Origin: Homarus americanus | Taxonomy: Eukaryota > Arthropoda > Malacostraca > Decapoda > Nephropidae | Assembly (NCBI RefSeq): GCF_018991925.1 | Contig: NW_024744482.1 | Coordinates: 576,001-640,000 of the forward strand | Direction of reading: 5' to 3' | DNA length: 64,000 bases | Shown: one piece after another, positions 25,726-37,730 of the stretch | How the letters are laid out: each line of letters begins with the position of its first letter | Position numbering within the stretch: position 1 is the first letter of the stretch | Program-made: the position numbers and the translations under genes | Notes under the pieces: generated by a model | What the model saw: the letters and a program-made list of their open reading frames with translations, nothing else | Databases searched by the model: none | What the model was told of the DNA's origin: nothing

Positions 25726-25911
25726 ATCCTTGCATTGCTTCCGTTTGTGTCGACATATCTTTGTGAGTCAGGCTTTTCAACTCTGTTGCAAATTAAAACG
25801 AAGCAACGTAGTAGATTAGAGGTAGAAAATGACCTGCATTGTGCCCTTTCAAGCACTCCTCCGCGTATCCCAGAATTGGCGAAGAAAAAACAATCACAGG
25901 TTTCTCATTGA
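25726..25911 (+). pseudogene. hAT transposase C-terminal relic (ZBED5/FAM200-like)
   Basis: This frame encodes 61 residues ending in a natural stop at 25909-25911. It begins [20 protein letters not shown] and goes on [40 protein letters not shown]. The LLPF-STYLCE-GFS block, the RSRL-VE-DL-AL block and the terminal KKQ--SH are hallmarks of the C-terminal dimerisation region of hAT-family transposases and their domesticated relatives. Only the last part of a protein of several hundred residues is present: upstream lies spacer and the MITE at 25450, with no start codon or DDE core. The reading frame carries no internal stop, so decay may be recent or the 5' part lost by truncation. It continues into its own 3' tail and terminal repeat at 26283-26297. 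As a gene it is dead. Confidence 0.88.
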
Positions 25912-26297
25912 CTGTAATCTTCATCTTAATAAAATTAATTAAAAATTTACAATATCCTGGTATTCTATTGAACTTTTTGTTTATTGCATTGTGCTTCAGT
26001 TTGGCCTGTTAAGTAATTCATTATATATATAAAAAACTATTTTACTTTTATTCAAGTTTTATAAATCCATCAACATTTTCAATTGGCATTTAATTTGTAA
26101 AACTCCACTATAAAAATAATCCATGTAAAATTGTAAATGTATATGTAATAATATGGAAAAAATAAGGATTTTCAGTATTATATGCATATTATTTGGAATG
26201 CACTTTTTGAGGCAGACAATCTTGGAAAGGAGGGGGGAATGACATTCTGACATATGGTGAAAGGGGTGCATGGGGCAAACAAGGTTGAGAACCACTG
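25726..26297 (+). mobile_element. 3' end of a hAT transposon
   Basis: After the transposase stop comes 370 bp of AT-rich tail, then GGTTGAGAACCACTG at 26283-26297, the right terminal inverted repeat typical of Charlie-like hAT elements (outer end CAGTGGTTCTCAACC). An 8-bp target duplication would be ACTTAGAA at 26298-26305. No matching left end is visible nearby, so the copy is 5'-truncated or disrupted. Confidence 0.8.
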
Positions 26298-26489
26298 ACT
26301 TAGAATAAATATAAAAGATTATAGTAAAGTAAAAACAATTAGTTGTGATATATTACCGAGATATTAAGGATAAATGACCCGTAAAGTAAACGTAGATGTA
26401 TAATTTTTCACACATTGAATAACATACATAATGACTGGAATTTGGTTAATATTCTACTTTAATTTTACGTATTATTTCCTTGTGTGGTT

Positions 26490-26490
26490 T

Positions 26491-26529
<39 letters not shown>

Positions 26530-26530
26530 T
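26490..26530. repeat. (ATTT)n microsatellite
   Basis: About ten ATTT units followed by T-rich sequence to 26650. Confidence 0.9.
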
Positions 26531-26869
26531 TCTATATGTCTGTATGATTTTTTTATATAAGATCATTTTCTATTTATTTTTTATTTTTTTTTTTCGTGTT
26601 TGTCTATTGGTATTTTTTATTTTTTAACTTGTTTTATTTTCATTATTTTCATTATTTTCATTATCATTTATTATCTTATATCCTGATTTGTGTTATGTTT
26701 ATTATCCCTTAACTCTTTTTTCTCTTGTTTCTTCTTCTTGTTATTTTTATTATCATCTTTTCTCTCCTTTTCCTGATGTTTGTATTTATTTTCCTTTTAT
26801 TTTATACATTATTCTTGTCACGAGTCTCACCTTCCAATCCAAACACATTGAAGAAGAAACATTACTGAG

Positions 26870-27030
26870 TCGTATTTCACAATTATACACTTAAGATTGA
26901 GTATATTTTACAATTATACACTTAAGATTCGTCACACATCACAATCATACACTTGTAAATATAATGCACTTAAGGTTAGACACATCCAATTATACACTTG
27001 TTAATGCACTTAAGATTAAAAACATTCAAT
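26870..27030. repeat. Degenerate repeat with ATACACTTAAGATT motif
   Basis: CAATTATACACTTAAGATT and variants recur about four times at 30-50 bp spacing. Confidence 0.6.
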
Positions 27031-27340
27031 ATTAATAGCATAGAAAACATTTACGATTTATAATACAGAACAAAAATACAGGTCAACTTTATTCAAGATA
27101 GCTGAGGTTGTCGCCTGAATACTGCCCTATCAGATTACCAAGTGGGTGTACCCCTCTGATAAAGGTAACCTGAAGGACACTAAAAGTAATTTGCGGAAGA
27201 TAAGATCGTGACAAGCATTGTAGCGTCACCTATGATTTATGGGCGTCTCTCGGCATGAACAAATTGCTCTGTGTTCGTAAACTATCACAATGGAGAGCCT
27301 CTGTTATTCTTATTTGTATTCTGATTGTTCTCTCATAAAT

Positions 27341-27341
27341 G

Positions 27342-27380
<39 letters not shown>
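27341..27380. repeat. (TG)n microsatellite
   Basis: About 20 TG units, leading directly into TTAGG-like sequence. Confidence 0.92.
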
Positions 27381-27382
<2 letters not shown>

Positions 27383-27560
27383 AGTTTAGGTTAAGGTAGA
27401 TTAGGTTAGCTTAGGTTAGATTACGTAAGCTTAGTTTAGTTTAGCTTTGATTAGGTTAGGTTAAAGTAGCTTAGATTAGGTTATTTAGGTTAGCTTAACA
27501 TTGATTTGGTTCCGATAGGTTAAGTTAGGGTAGCTTCTGTTATGTTAGTGTTAAACTAAG
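27381..27560. repeat. Degenerate TTAGG/TTAGC interstitial telomere-like tract
   Basis: Many TTAGGT, TTAGCT and TTAAGT pentamer-hexamer variants in one orientation. Confidence 0.7.
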
Positions 27561-27859
27561 TTAGTATTTGGGCATTTAATCCACAGACGATAATTATCTA
27601 GGGGCGTCTAGTCTTCAGGTGATCAGGAACTTGAAAACAAAACTCACGGCTGAAATATCCAACCTCAGGTATTATTATTATTACAAGGTATGCGGATTGA
27701 TAATAGTAGGTGGCAGTCTACCTTACAAAAACGGGCAAACAATGGACAAAAGGCATGCTTGAGGGGACGTTAACTGATAAGATTAGAATGGAAAAAAAAA
27801 TTGTCACAAGAACCAGATAGATGGATGATAACGGGACACTTGAGTGAAGGTTTACGGGT

Positions 27860-27887
27860 AGAGAGAGAGAGAGAGAGAGAGAGAGAG
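27860..27887. repeat. (GA)n microsatellite
   Basis: About 14 GA units. Confidence 0.9.
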
Positions 27888-28188
27888 CAGGTATTTCTAC
27901 CCCAAGATTAAAATCGTAATAAAATTCCACTTCCACGGAAATATCATTCAACACAGTAATCGCGTTCATTCATAAAGACATCTTGGTGGTGGGGGGGGGG
28001 GTGTTTAATGAACCATTTCCGGTACTTCACACCTGTTTCCTTGTGTCACCATCACCACCACTATCACCATCATTATCACCATGATCAGTCCAGACGTTCA
28101 CGGGGTGTATCTGTCACTCTTATGGTATGTCACTAGGACTGTCCTGTGTAAGTAACATCAAGTTGACCTTAGTTCTTGTACTGTTTAA

Positions 28189-28370
28189 GTTAGGTTAGGT
28201 TAGGTTAGGTTAGGTTAGGTTAGGTTAGGTAAGGGTCAGGGTTAGGATAGGTTAGGCTAGGATAGGTTAGGATAGGTTAGGGTTAGGTTAAGTTAGGGTT
28301 AGGGTAGGTTAACGTTAGATTAAGTTAGATTAGCTTGGTAAGGTTATATTAGTTTGGTAAGGTTGGGTAT
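28189..28370. repeat. (TTAGG)n interstitial telomeric repeat
   Basis: About eight perfect TTAGG units at 28189-28230, then degenerate TTAGGATAGG, TTAGGGTTAGGG and TTAGATTAGC variants to about 28370. TTAGG is the ancestral arthropod telomere unit. Confidence 0.85.
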
Positions 28371-28548
28371 ACCGTACAGGTACGGTTAATTTACAGGTAG
28401 TGGAAGTACCGTAAAGGTGGTGATTTAATTACCACACTGCTGCCTGGAGACACTGCAACTATATCACTGCTGCCTAGAGATAGTAACAGCTGCATCACTG
28501 CCCCACGAACTCACTTACATACTTACCACATCTGACCCACTCCCTTAC

Positions 28549-28591
28549 AGTAGTAGTAGCAGTAGTAGTAGTAGTAGTAGTAGTAGTAGTC
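28549..28591. repeat. (AGT)n microsatellite
   Basis: About 14 AGT units with one AGC; a looser AGT/AAT block follows at 28830-28887. Confidence 0.9.
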
Positions 28592-28657
28592 TCTCTTCTT
28601 CGGTCGGCTTTGCTCTGCCTCAGGGGAACGAGAGCTTCTGCCCCAATTCCGACAACT

Positions 28658-28712
28658 GCTGCAGATATTGACTATGAGGCTACAGTCACTGAATGCCTCA
28701 TAGATCTGCAGC
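28658..28712. repeat. Hairpin with CTATGAGGC/GCCTCATAG stem
   Basis: CTGCAGATATTGACTATGAGGC pairs with GCCTCATAGATCTGCAG across a 14-nt loop. The stem is interrupted by one bulge. Confidence 0.5.
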
Positions 28713-29129
28713 TCAACTAATTTAACACAGATAGGATAGCTTCTTATGTATTAGGATATTAATATTAAGGTAATTAGATGGTGGCGAAGGTGTGGCTATT
28801 GGGGGAGGCTAGAGGCCACATTAAAAAAAAGTATTAGTAATAGTATAAGTATTAGTAGTAGAAGTAATAGTAGTAGTAATAATAGTGTTCCTAGGAGATG
28901 TAATAGTCAACTAATTCCCAAATGTGATTCAAGGTATCTAGCCCTAACGAGATACGTATAAATATTCAAGAGAACTTAGCACTTTGTTGTTGTATTTCTG
29001 AGTCGGTATCACATTCCTCGCGTCGACGGGCCCTAGTGGAGTATTAATCACTTGTTGACTTGAGAGAGAGAGAGAAAAAAAAAGCCCTCTGTTGTCATTT
29101 GTTCTGTTGTGATGTGGTGATTATGTTTA

Positions 29130-29545
29130 TTGCTATTGTTAATTGAAAATAGAAGGAGTTTTGGGTAATTAAAATCTGACTTGATACGGTAGTGATTTTA
29201 ATTAATTCTGATAATATATAAGGTATTTTAGTTATTTTTTTTTTTACGTGTTATGGTTGGGATTTTTACTATTAATTCTGATTTGAAATAGAAGGATTTT
29301 TTTTGGGCCATGAATCTTAACTGTTATTGATATTTATTAATTGTATCATGATGCGGTAGGGATTTTTCATATTAAATCTAACATTATTAGAGGGATTTTT
29401 TTGTGGTCATTATCCTGTCTTGTTGTAACGGGGACCTCTATTATAAATTCTGACTAATATAAATAGGATTATTATAATTCTGATTAATATAGATGAGAAT
29501 ATTATAAATCTGACTTTCCTCATAAATTCTGACTTAATGTAGGTT
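29130..29545. repeat. Highly degenerate TAATTCTGA-type repeat
   Basis: TTAATTCTGA, GGGATTTTTA and TATAAATTCTGACTAATATA variants recur at 40-60 bp spacing. Probably an eroded minisatellite. Confidence 0.4.
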
Positions 29546-29611
29546 TAATTATTAATTCTTAGTCAGCTTTTCGGTCATTTTATTGAAAGTGTTTAAGGAA
29601 TCTACACCATC

Positions 29612-29651
29612 TATCCATCCATACAGCCATCCATCCATCCATCCATCCATT
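29612..29651. repeat. (CCAT)n microsatellite
   Basis: Eight CCAT units, preceded by CTAT variants. Confidence 0.88.
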
Positions 29652-30079
29652 TACCTACTCGCCTTCATCACCCATACTCACTCATGCCTTCCCCCGTTCA
29701 CCCACACACACTCACCCAACTCTCCCATAGGCACCCACACCTCCTCCACCCTCACATTCTCATGCCACCCATTCGCACCCACATTCCCCCCACACACCCA
29801 TATCTATCCCCAACTTCTCGTCAGCAAAGTATCATCCAACAAAGAAGATCAGTCAGAGAATAGAGCGTGTCAGGTAGCTAGTATAAGTGTTGAGTCTCAC
29901 GGTATGTTGCGGCGGAACCTGTTGAACTGGCTCACAAGATAATAATCTGTAATTTGCTCTCGTCCAGGTTGTAATGGCACCGGAATTAGTCTCACCATTA
30001 CTATCATCAAACTGCAATGATAAGTCTTAACTGCTCCCGATTCCGATGTTAATTTTTGGCTATTCTGTGTATCGGATTT

Positions 30080-30342
<263 letters not shown>

Positions 30343-30528
30343 CGGATTATCGGGGGTTTGATGTGGCTGTGAAGTGAGAGCGTGTATTGTTGAGTGTTAT
30401 GACGAGGTGTTGGGGTAGGTTAGACTTTTCCTGAACGTGTTAGTGAAAGAGATTTGATTAGGTCGTTACGAGGGTTTGTTTATGTTTGCTTATGACCAAT
30501 GTGATGCTGTAAAGGTGACATTGAGAAT

Positions 30529-30529
<1 letters not shown>

Positions 30530-30559
<30 letters not shown>
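30530..30559. repeat. (CT)n microsatellite
   Basis: About 15 CT units. Confidence 0.9.
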
Positions 30560-30562
<3 letters not shown>

Positions 30563-30569
30563 TTCAGTT

Positions 30570-31130
30570 ATTACTTTTTTCCACCTCATAACTCAGACAA
30601 TGACAAAACACAAGCATAACATAGCTAAAATTTCCAGTCAAGATATGAAAGATGGGAGGAATATTTCTTGTTCCTCAATTAACAAAACTTCAACTTGATA
30701 TCATAAATTCTCCTCTGATTTATTTCTTCGTTAATGAAGACATAAAATACCTTTGACATAAGAGAAAACAATAGTAATTAGAGTTTTAATTCAACACGTG
30801 AATGACCTATTGTTTATATTGAAATTGACGAGTTATAGAGTTGTAATGGTTGTTTATGTGTCTTGTTGTATATAAATGAGTAAATTAGGTCAATGAACAG
30901 GTAATGTAAATAGACAACAGGTGTCAACAGTTAAGGTAATCATTCGTGTTGTAATGAGAACTCTGAATAACGTATTGTGTTGTTATGATGATTATTAGTG
31001 TTTTATATAGTAATTACTGAGAGATGATGTATTGGTTTCTTTACATGTTAATTATATTTATTTATTGACTCATATATTGATTTGTGTTTGTTTCTTTATA
31101 TTGGATATAAGAATTAGACATGTAAATGAA
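30570..31130. other. AT-rich spacer, no gene seen
   Basis: No repeat, fold or open frame of interest. Confidence 0.55.
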
Positions 31131-31272
31131 GCCTCCATATAACGAACTTCTTCTCTCTCCATATAACGGATTTTCCTATCAAAAGAATTTATTAGATGGA
31201 GGTTTCACATCTAACGGACCCTCTGTATAACGAACTTTCCTATCTAAATCCGTTAAATAGAGGTTTTACTAT
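31131..31272. mobile_element. Pogo/Tigger-like terminal fragment or MITE
   Basis: CCATATAACGAAC, CCATATAACGGA, CTGTATAACGAAC and CCGTTAAATAGAGGTTTTAC recur in one small block. On the minus strand the right edge reads AGTAAAACCTCTATTTAACG, the style of pogo/Tigger terminal inverted repeats (CAGTARAACCTC and similar). GATGGAGGTTTCACATCTAACG inside may be a second end. The family assignment rests on end resemblance only. Confidence 0.5.
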
Positions 31273-31674
31273 ATATGTACCCAACTTGTATCAGCACTCA
31301 ACCTACCCTTCCCACCAGATGGTGTTATATCCAGGTTGCATTACCTTCCACCCACCCGTATTTACGTCTGATTATATCTGTCACATTAATATTATTAATT
31401 ATGATAAACTTAAGGTTAATTAGTCATGTAAGGATGATGGTAATTAGGATTATGATGGAGGCGTTTACGATGCCATTTTCCACGATGGCTAATTAAGAGA
31501 AGAAACTCTATGAGGTGTTCTTGTAATATATTTTTTGTTTGTTGGTGAATTGTGTTTATTTTTTTTTGTCTGTTTTATGGGGTAGTTATCTTTTTATTAT
31601 TGTTTTATTTATGTATTTTTTCTTTCTGTGGTATAATTGAAATGTATAAATAGTGAATTGATAGTATGTCTTTT

Positions 31675-31703
31675 GAGAGAGAGAGAGAGAAAGAGAGAGA
31701 GAG
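31675..31703. repeat. (GA)n microsatellite
   Basis: GA run with one AA interruption. Confidence 0.9.
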
Positions 31704-31875
31704 TGATCGACAGGTACGTCCGCTAATTAGTGTGGTGTCTTGTGTTGACTCAGGTAGGACAAAGAGTTTGGTAAATGGAATGATAATGAGACCCGAGGAC
31801 TGTCCCCCCTCCCCCCACACAAAAAATAAGTGTTGTGTGTATGCGTGGAGGAAACACGGACATACAGACAGACAG

Positions 31876-31893
31876 TCACACACACACACAAAG

Positions 31894-31924
<31 letters not shown>
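31876..31924. repeat. (CA)n microsatellite, interrupted
   Basis: Two CA runs separated by AAGACATA. Confidence 0.9.
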
Positions 31925-32215
31925 AAACATCGAGGACTAACATGTCAAACAAGATAAGATCCAACAGTGGGCGACCCTCAAGGCACCTCCAGGAACTTGA
32001 CCACGGTGAAGTGTGAGACTTATCTTCCTCATAATGGTGGTGTTGGTGTTCTGCCTCGTGGTGGAGACCGGGTGAGGGAGATTTGAGGGAGAGACGAATG
32101 GCTATTACAGGTATGGGTGAAAAAGAGTGTTGTGAGGAAAGTGAGATAAGGGTGAGGGAGAAAAGGGAGGTGTTTTGAGGGAGATGGATGAATGAGATGA
32201 TTGAGGGAGATTTGA

Positions 32216-32275
32216 GGTTAGGTTAGGTTAGGTTACAGTAGGTTAGGTTAGGTTACAACAGGTTAGGTTAAGTTA
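32216..32275. repeat. TTAGG tract, three blocks
   Basis: Blocks of two to three TTAGG units are separated by TTACAG or TTACAAC spacers. Confidence 0.75.
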
Positions 32276-32648
32276 GATGAGTGAGGGACGGTATTGGAGG
32301 TCGATTCTATAAAATAATCAATATAAGAATGAAACACGTGTTAATTCTGACTGGTAGAGGAGTGAAGAGAAACGGATGCGAGAGGCAGCTGTAGGAACGG
32401 GTTTGAGAACAGTTGTTAAGACACAGATGAGAGTGATAAATAAAGGGGTACAGGAGAAGATGACAGCTTTATGGGATAACTGTGGAAGGAAGAAGAGGGA
32501 GGAGACGGCAGGGATATGAGGGGATGATCTTGGACTCCTATTCTAAGTCGTGTTTTTCGCTGGTTCTTCGTATTTGTTCGATGTTGTGATTCAGTCTCGT
32601 ATTTGACTTTTTTTTAATGTTTATACTTGTGTAGGGTGGTTTAAGGTT

Positions 32649-33465
<817 letters not shown>

Positions 33466-33469
33466 AGTT

Positions 33470-33590
33470 GTGTTATCTGGTGGGTGTGTGTGGGTGTGTG
33501 GGTGTGTGGGTGGTGTTATCTGGTGGGTATGTGTGTGTGTGGTGGTATCTGCAGGGTGTGTGGGTGGTGTTATTTAGTGGGCGTATAGGC
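33470..33590. repeat. GT-rich degenerate minisatellite, left part
   Basis: TGTTATCTGGTGGGTGTGTGTGGG-type units are diverged from the 68-bp units at 33773-33918, and end in GGGCGTATAGGCGTTATGTA as those do. Confidence 0.65.
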
Positions 33591-33598
33591 GTTATGTA

Positions 33599-33760
33599 CA
33601 GTCACTCAAAAAAGTCCTGTTGCGAACCACGAACCCCGAGATTCAAACTCGTGAACCCGAAGCAGTAGACACTGATACATTATTCTGTCCATAAATGATT
33701 CGGATTCAAGAGTCTGAATCTCGGGGTTCATGGTTCGCAACAGGATTTTTTTGAGTGACT
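33599..33760. mobile_element. Palindromic mariner-like MITE inserted in a minisatellite
   Basis: The ends TACAGTCACTCAAAAAA form an inverted repeat that, allowing a few mismatches, runs about 60 bp inward on each side (33599-33655 and 33705-33760) around a central spacer. TA flanks both ends (33597-33598 and 33761-33763 region). The outer CAGTCACTCAAAAAA matches the ends of the MITEs at 25450 and 52588. Right-flank TAGCGTGTGGGCG continues the 68-bp minisatellite, so the element sits inside one unit. Confidence 0.7.
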
Positions 33761-33772
33761 GTACATAACATA

Positions 33773-33918
33773 GCGTGTGGGCGTGTGGGTGTGTGGGTTG
33801 TGTTACCTATTGGGCGTATAGGCGTTATGTACAGTCCCTAGCGTGTGGGCGTGTGGGTGTGTGGGTTGTGTTACCTATTGGGCGTATAGGCGTTATGTAC
33901 AGTCCCTAGCGTGTGGGT
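33773..33918. repeat. 68-bp minisatellite, two full copies plus a partial
   Basis: 33773-33840 and 33841-33908 are essentially identical; GCGTGTGGGTG restarts a third. Confidence 0.9.
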
Positions 33919-33919
33919 G

Positions 33920-35440
33920 TCAGCGGCTTGTGAATAACACCCCCAACCCTTCAGGAGGAAATACTATATTTATCCCATTTCACGCGGGAAAGAGAATGAC
34001 CTCGGGTGTGTGGACGGTGGACAAAGACCCTTCCATAAACGCCAGATCAGATTCCAATTGAAATATATGAAAATCTGAGAGCCTCGTTCACCCCTGTTGA
34101 AAATTCACTTACCCATCTGGAACACAGGCTTGTAATTGTCTCTGAGATAGGTGAAAGGAAAAGGGTCGAAGGTTGTCATTACAGGTGTGATTCACAGGTA
34201 CCCCGATAGCGTAAATGACGCATAATGAGTGATCATTGTGACTTGATAGTGAGCCGTAAGTTTAGCTCACTCACTCCTATCGTTTCCTGCTATCTACACT
34301 TAACACAACCTCGGATATATTTGATAATGGAGAACAAGACGGCAGGTTGTGTTTCAGTGTTATGGCGTATCGTGTTCATTCGTCTTTCTTGGTTCAGTTG
34401 AGGTTCGAGACTGCGTTCACACTCAAGATGGCAAAGGTCAACACTGACGAGGCAACATTTTGTTATTTTGATGAAGCAGATTCAAGATAAATGTTTACTA
34501 ATTCCCGTCCTCCTCCACAATCATTTCGTCCATTAAGGATCTCAGCGAGTCTGGCCTCCATCGGACCACGCTTACACCACACATTCCTCAGTTTATTTAT
34601 CTTTTTGTTCTCATTTGAAGCATAGCGCAAAAGTCTTAAAAAAAATAGTGAGAGTGAAACAGAACCCACAAAAGAAGACATTCCCAAAACAGACATTTAT
34701 TTACGGTATGAATCTCGATAGATGGCGAGTGAAATATATCATTTTTTTCTGTCAGTTGAAGACGAGTGAAAATAGAAGAAAGAAAAACCCTCACCGAATG
34801 AAGGTTTGAGTGACAGAGTGAAAGCTTACCTGAGCACCAAAAGAACAGGTAAAACTCGAAGACAATTAATGCAGATCGCCTGATGAATCTACCTCAGGTG
34901 GAGTGATACTGGCCACCTTAATGCACTGCCTAATGGAAAAATTAAAACGGACGCCTCGCTAAACAGTGACTCGAGAGTGTTTTGACAGAGCAAGAAACAC
35001 GGTATTGTGAGGAGTGAAATGTGGGGGTACGATACAGGGAGAGGAGGAGGAGTTGGGGGGGGAGGAGAAGGAGGAGGGGGAGGTGGAAGACTTTGATTAG
35101 AAATTTTTTAAACCCTTATTGGTTAACTGAAAAATATGATAATCGAAAGAAAATTATTAATAATAGTAATTCAAATAATAACACTAATACTAAAAGTAAT
35201 ACAAAGAGTAATTCTATTAATACTATCAATATACCACGTTGACAGAGGAAGTTGGTTGCGTGTACAATAACAGTAACTAGTAATTTCTCCCTGACCTCCC
35301 CCACCAAAAAAAAAAAAAAAATATATCCCATTAGTGTTATCTATTCAGTTGTGAAGTTATTGTTTCATAAAAAAAAGAAAAAAATATGACCTGAGATGAA
35401 ACGACAACCAATTAAATTTAACTCAACCCAAATCCACTAT
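33920..35440. other. Spacer, no gene seen
   Basis: Contains a G/purine-rich block (35035-35092) and an AAT/AGT-rich block (35155-35230). No coding evidence. Confidence 0.5.
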
Positions 35441-35445
35441 TAATG

Positions 35446-35647
35446 TACCGTCCCCTTCACTTGTGCGTTTACAGGGGCTCGTCATATAAACATTCCACAA
35501 ATCATTATCTTTGAGATATTTGTTTTAATGTTGTTTTAATTTGGTTTAATTGTGAGTTTCCTTCTGTTGAATGTAAACAAACACAACGCTGCCACACTGC
35601 ACACAACCTGACGAGCCCCTGTAAACGCACTAGTGAAGGGGTCTGTA
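35446..35647. mobile_element. 202-bp TIR element (mariner-like MITE)
   Basis: 35446-35484 and 35609-35647 are inverted repeats of about 39 bp with few mismatches, outer end C(C/A)G(T/A)CCCCTTCACT. TA abuts each end. The interior (about 124 bp) has no open frame. The TA flank and CAG-type right end suggest a non-autonomous Tc1/mariner relative. Confidence 0.7.
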
Positions 35648-35924
35648 CATCACTGGTAAGCCTATAATACTAACCTAACCTAACCTAATCTATATCAGAA
35701 ATATTGAAATTAATATATAGTTAAATGGTAAAGTCGTTCTGGTGTATTATTAAAATATTTCATTATTTCCGTCTTGTAATAGTGGATTATTTAAACGGGA
35801 TATTATGTAAAAAGTGAGGAGTAATTATGGTGTTAGGGATAATTAGCATTTTTCTCAGCTGTTCTGACAACTAGGTACAGTTGATTGATGCCGTGTCTGT
35901 TATCACTGTTAGTCGAGGGAGGGA

Positions 35925-36025
35925 GGTTGTGTGGTGGTGGTTGTGTGGTGGAGGTTGTGTGGTGGTGGTTGTGTGGTGGAGGTTGTGAGGTGCTGGTTGT
36001 GTGGTGGTTGTTGTGAGGTGGAGTG
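35925..36025. repeat. GTGGTGGTTGT minisatellite
   Basis: Units of 9-17 bp (GTGTGGTGGAGGTT, GTGTGGTGGTGGTT) alternate for 100 bp. Confidence 0.75.
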
Positions 36026-36034
36026 CGTTGGGGG

Positions 36035-36840
36035 TTGTTTACTCTCCTTAAACCCTGATAAAACTCTAACATTAGGACTACTTTATTCTCCTTGTGCCTT
36101 GAATGGCTGTTAAAGTTAAACATAATCACCTCTAACCATTTATAACATGGTTTGTAAATCACCAAAGTTTCATAACTTGTGAAAGTTATGAAGACAGATG
36201 TAGTATAGGTAAGGTATTACTTTTTGTGTGACGATGACGATGATGGTGATGATGACGATGATCTGATATATATGAGAAATTTACATTCAACATTCAAGGT
36301 CTAAATTCTAGATAGTTAGTACATTATTTTTTCCCATCAGTTGGCAAAAGAATGTTATTTCGATATGCCGCTGACGGCTATATTAGAATGCTGTAGTCGA
36401 ATGCGTTGTGATATTTCTAGCTCAGGAGGAAATATTCTAAGGTAGATTTTGAGAACCACTCTTTCTGTTGTAGCTTAAGTCAGAAAAGATATTAGTACTA
36501 CGTGTTGTTTTTTATCGGGGGAAATATTAACAGAGCGGGTACTTGATACATAATACCCATAGGTTTTATACTTACGTTGTGTCATGGAAGTTGAGGTAAG
36601 TGACTGTCCCTCCAGCTCGGCAGTACACGGGAGGGGAAGGTGGTTAGAGGAGGAGGGGGGGATTGTGGTTAGTGGACGATGCTTGCAAATCTCTATCATT
36701 CTGCTATCACGACTCTGTTGGTTATCTCTGCCACAATACTTTGTCTGGGAGATTACTATCAGCATCGTGACTCTGGCTGACCAAGGGTAAAAAGGTTTCT
36801 CTCCTGCCATTACGACCTTGTGTGGGTTAAGGTGTTTGTT
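36035..36840. other. Spacer, no gene seen
   Basis: A GATGAC/GATGGT tract lies at 36229-36262. Otherwise unremarkable. Confidence 0.5.
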
Positions 36841-36841
36841 G

Positions 36842-36843
<2 letters not shown>

Positions 36844-36937
<94 letters not shown>
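36844..36937. repeat. (TG)n microsatellite
   Basis: About 47 TG units. Confidence 0.96.
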
Positions 36938-36938
<1 letters not shown>

Positions 36939-37730
36939 ATCCTTGTGTGGTGGATGGTGTCTATGTACACAACTTTTCACCCAACTATCGCGCATTTGAG
37001 TCTGTGTTTTATCGTCATTTTACCTTTCATTTCCCATCTGTCCTTTGAAACGATCTCCTCACATTCTGAAGTTCTTTTTTATCATTCCCACTTGAGGAGA
37101 AAAAGATAAATCCTCTTCTATTATTACCTACAGGAGCGGGTTATATCATTACCGTAGTATTTTTAGTATATATTTAGTCGATCCGGTGAGGTGATTACGA
37201 CTGTTTGATAAGATTTAATAACACGGGTACAGAAAATTATCACTACTTGTAAATCTTGGATAATGTTTCGTTTGATAGAGTGTAAACAGAGGGGATAACT
37301 AGGGTAAGTATGAGTGATGGTTGTGAGAACCTGTAGATTTACCTCACCTGTTAGTACACCTGCTTATTGCATCACTGTTAAACGTTTTACTAATTAATTG
37401 CTTCGTCTTTTGTTATGTTTTTATTATATATCTGTTATTTATATTCATTTTCTTATTTATATACATACAATACGGGATAAATTTCTTTCTCAAATACGTT
37501 TAAAAATTTGTTGCCTTGAGTCGAAATTTTAAAACCACAGATTTGCTCAATTTCAACTGTCCATCTTGTAGTCAGTGTTTTCGTGTCTTTTCTTATCTCG
37601 TGGAATCCATTTGATGATCTCTCTCCTCTGCTAATTAGGTGTTGTACTTGCTATTATTATTTCCTATTTCCCCAACACTTAATATATCGAAATTTTATGT
37701 TTTATTCCACCTAATAGTTTCAATATCCTT

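Noticed and set aside
26059..26295. 78-codon minus-strand frame ending in MLMDL
   Set aside because: It lies antisense to the 3' tail of the hAT element and has no independent support.
36440..36462. TTTTGAGAACCACT as a second hAT end
   Set aside because: It matches part of the hAT terminal repeat but lacks the outer CTG end and any associated tail or coding sequence; likely chance.
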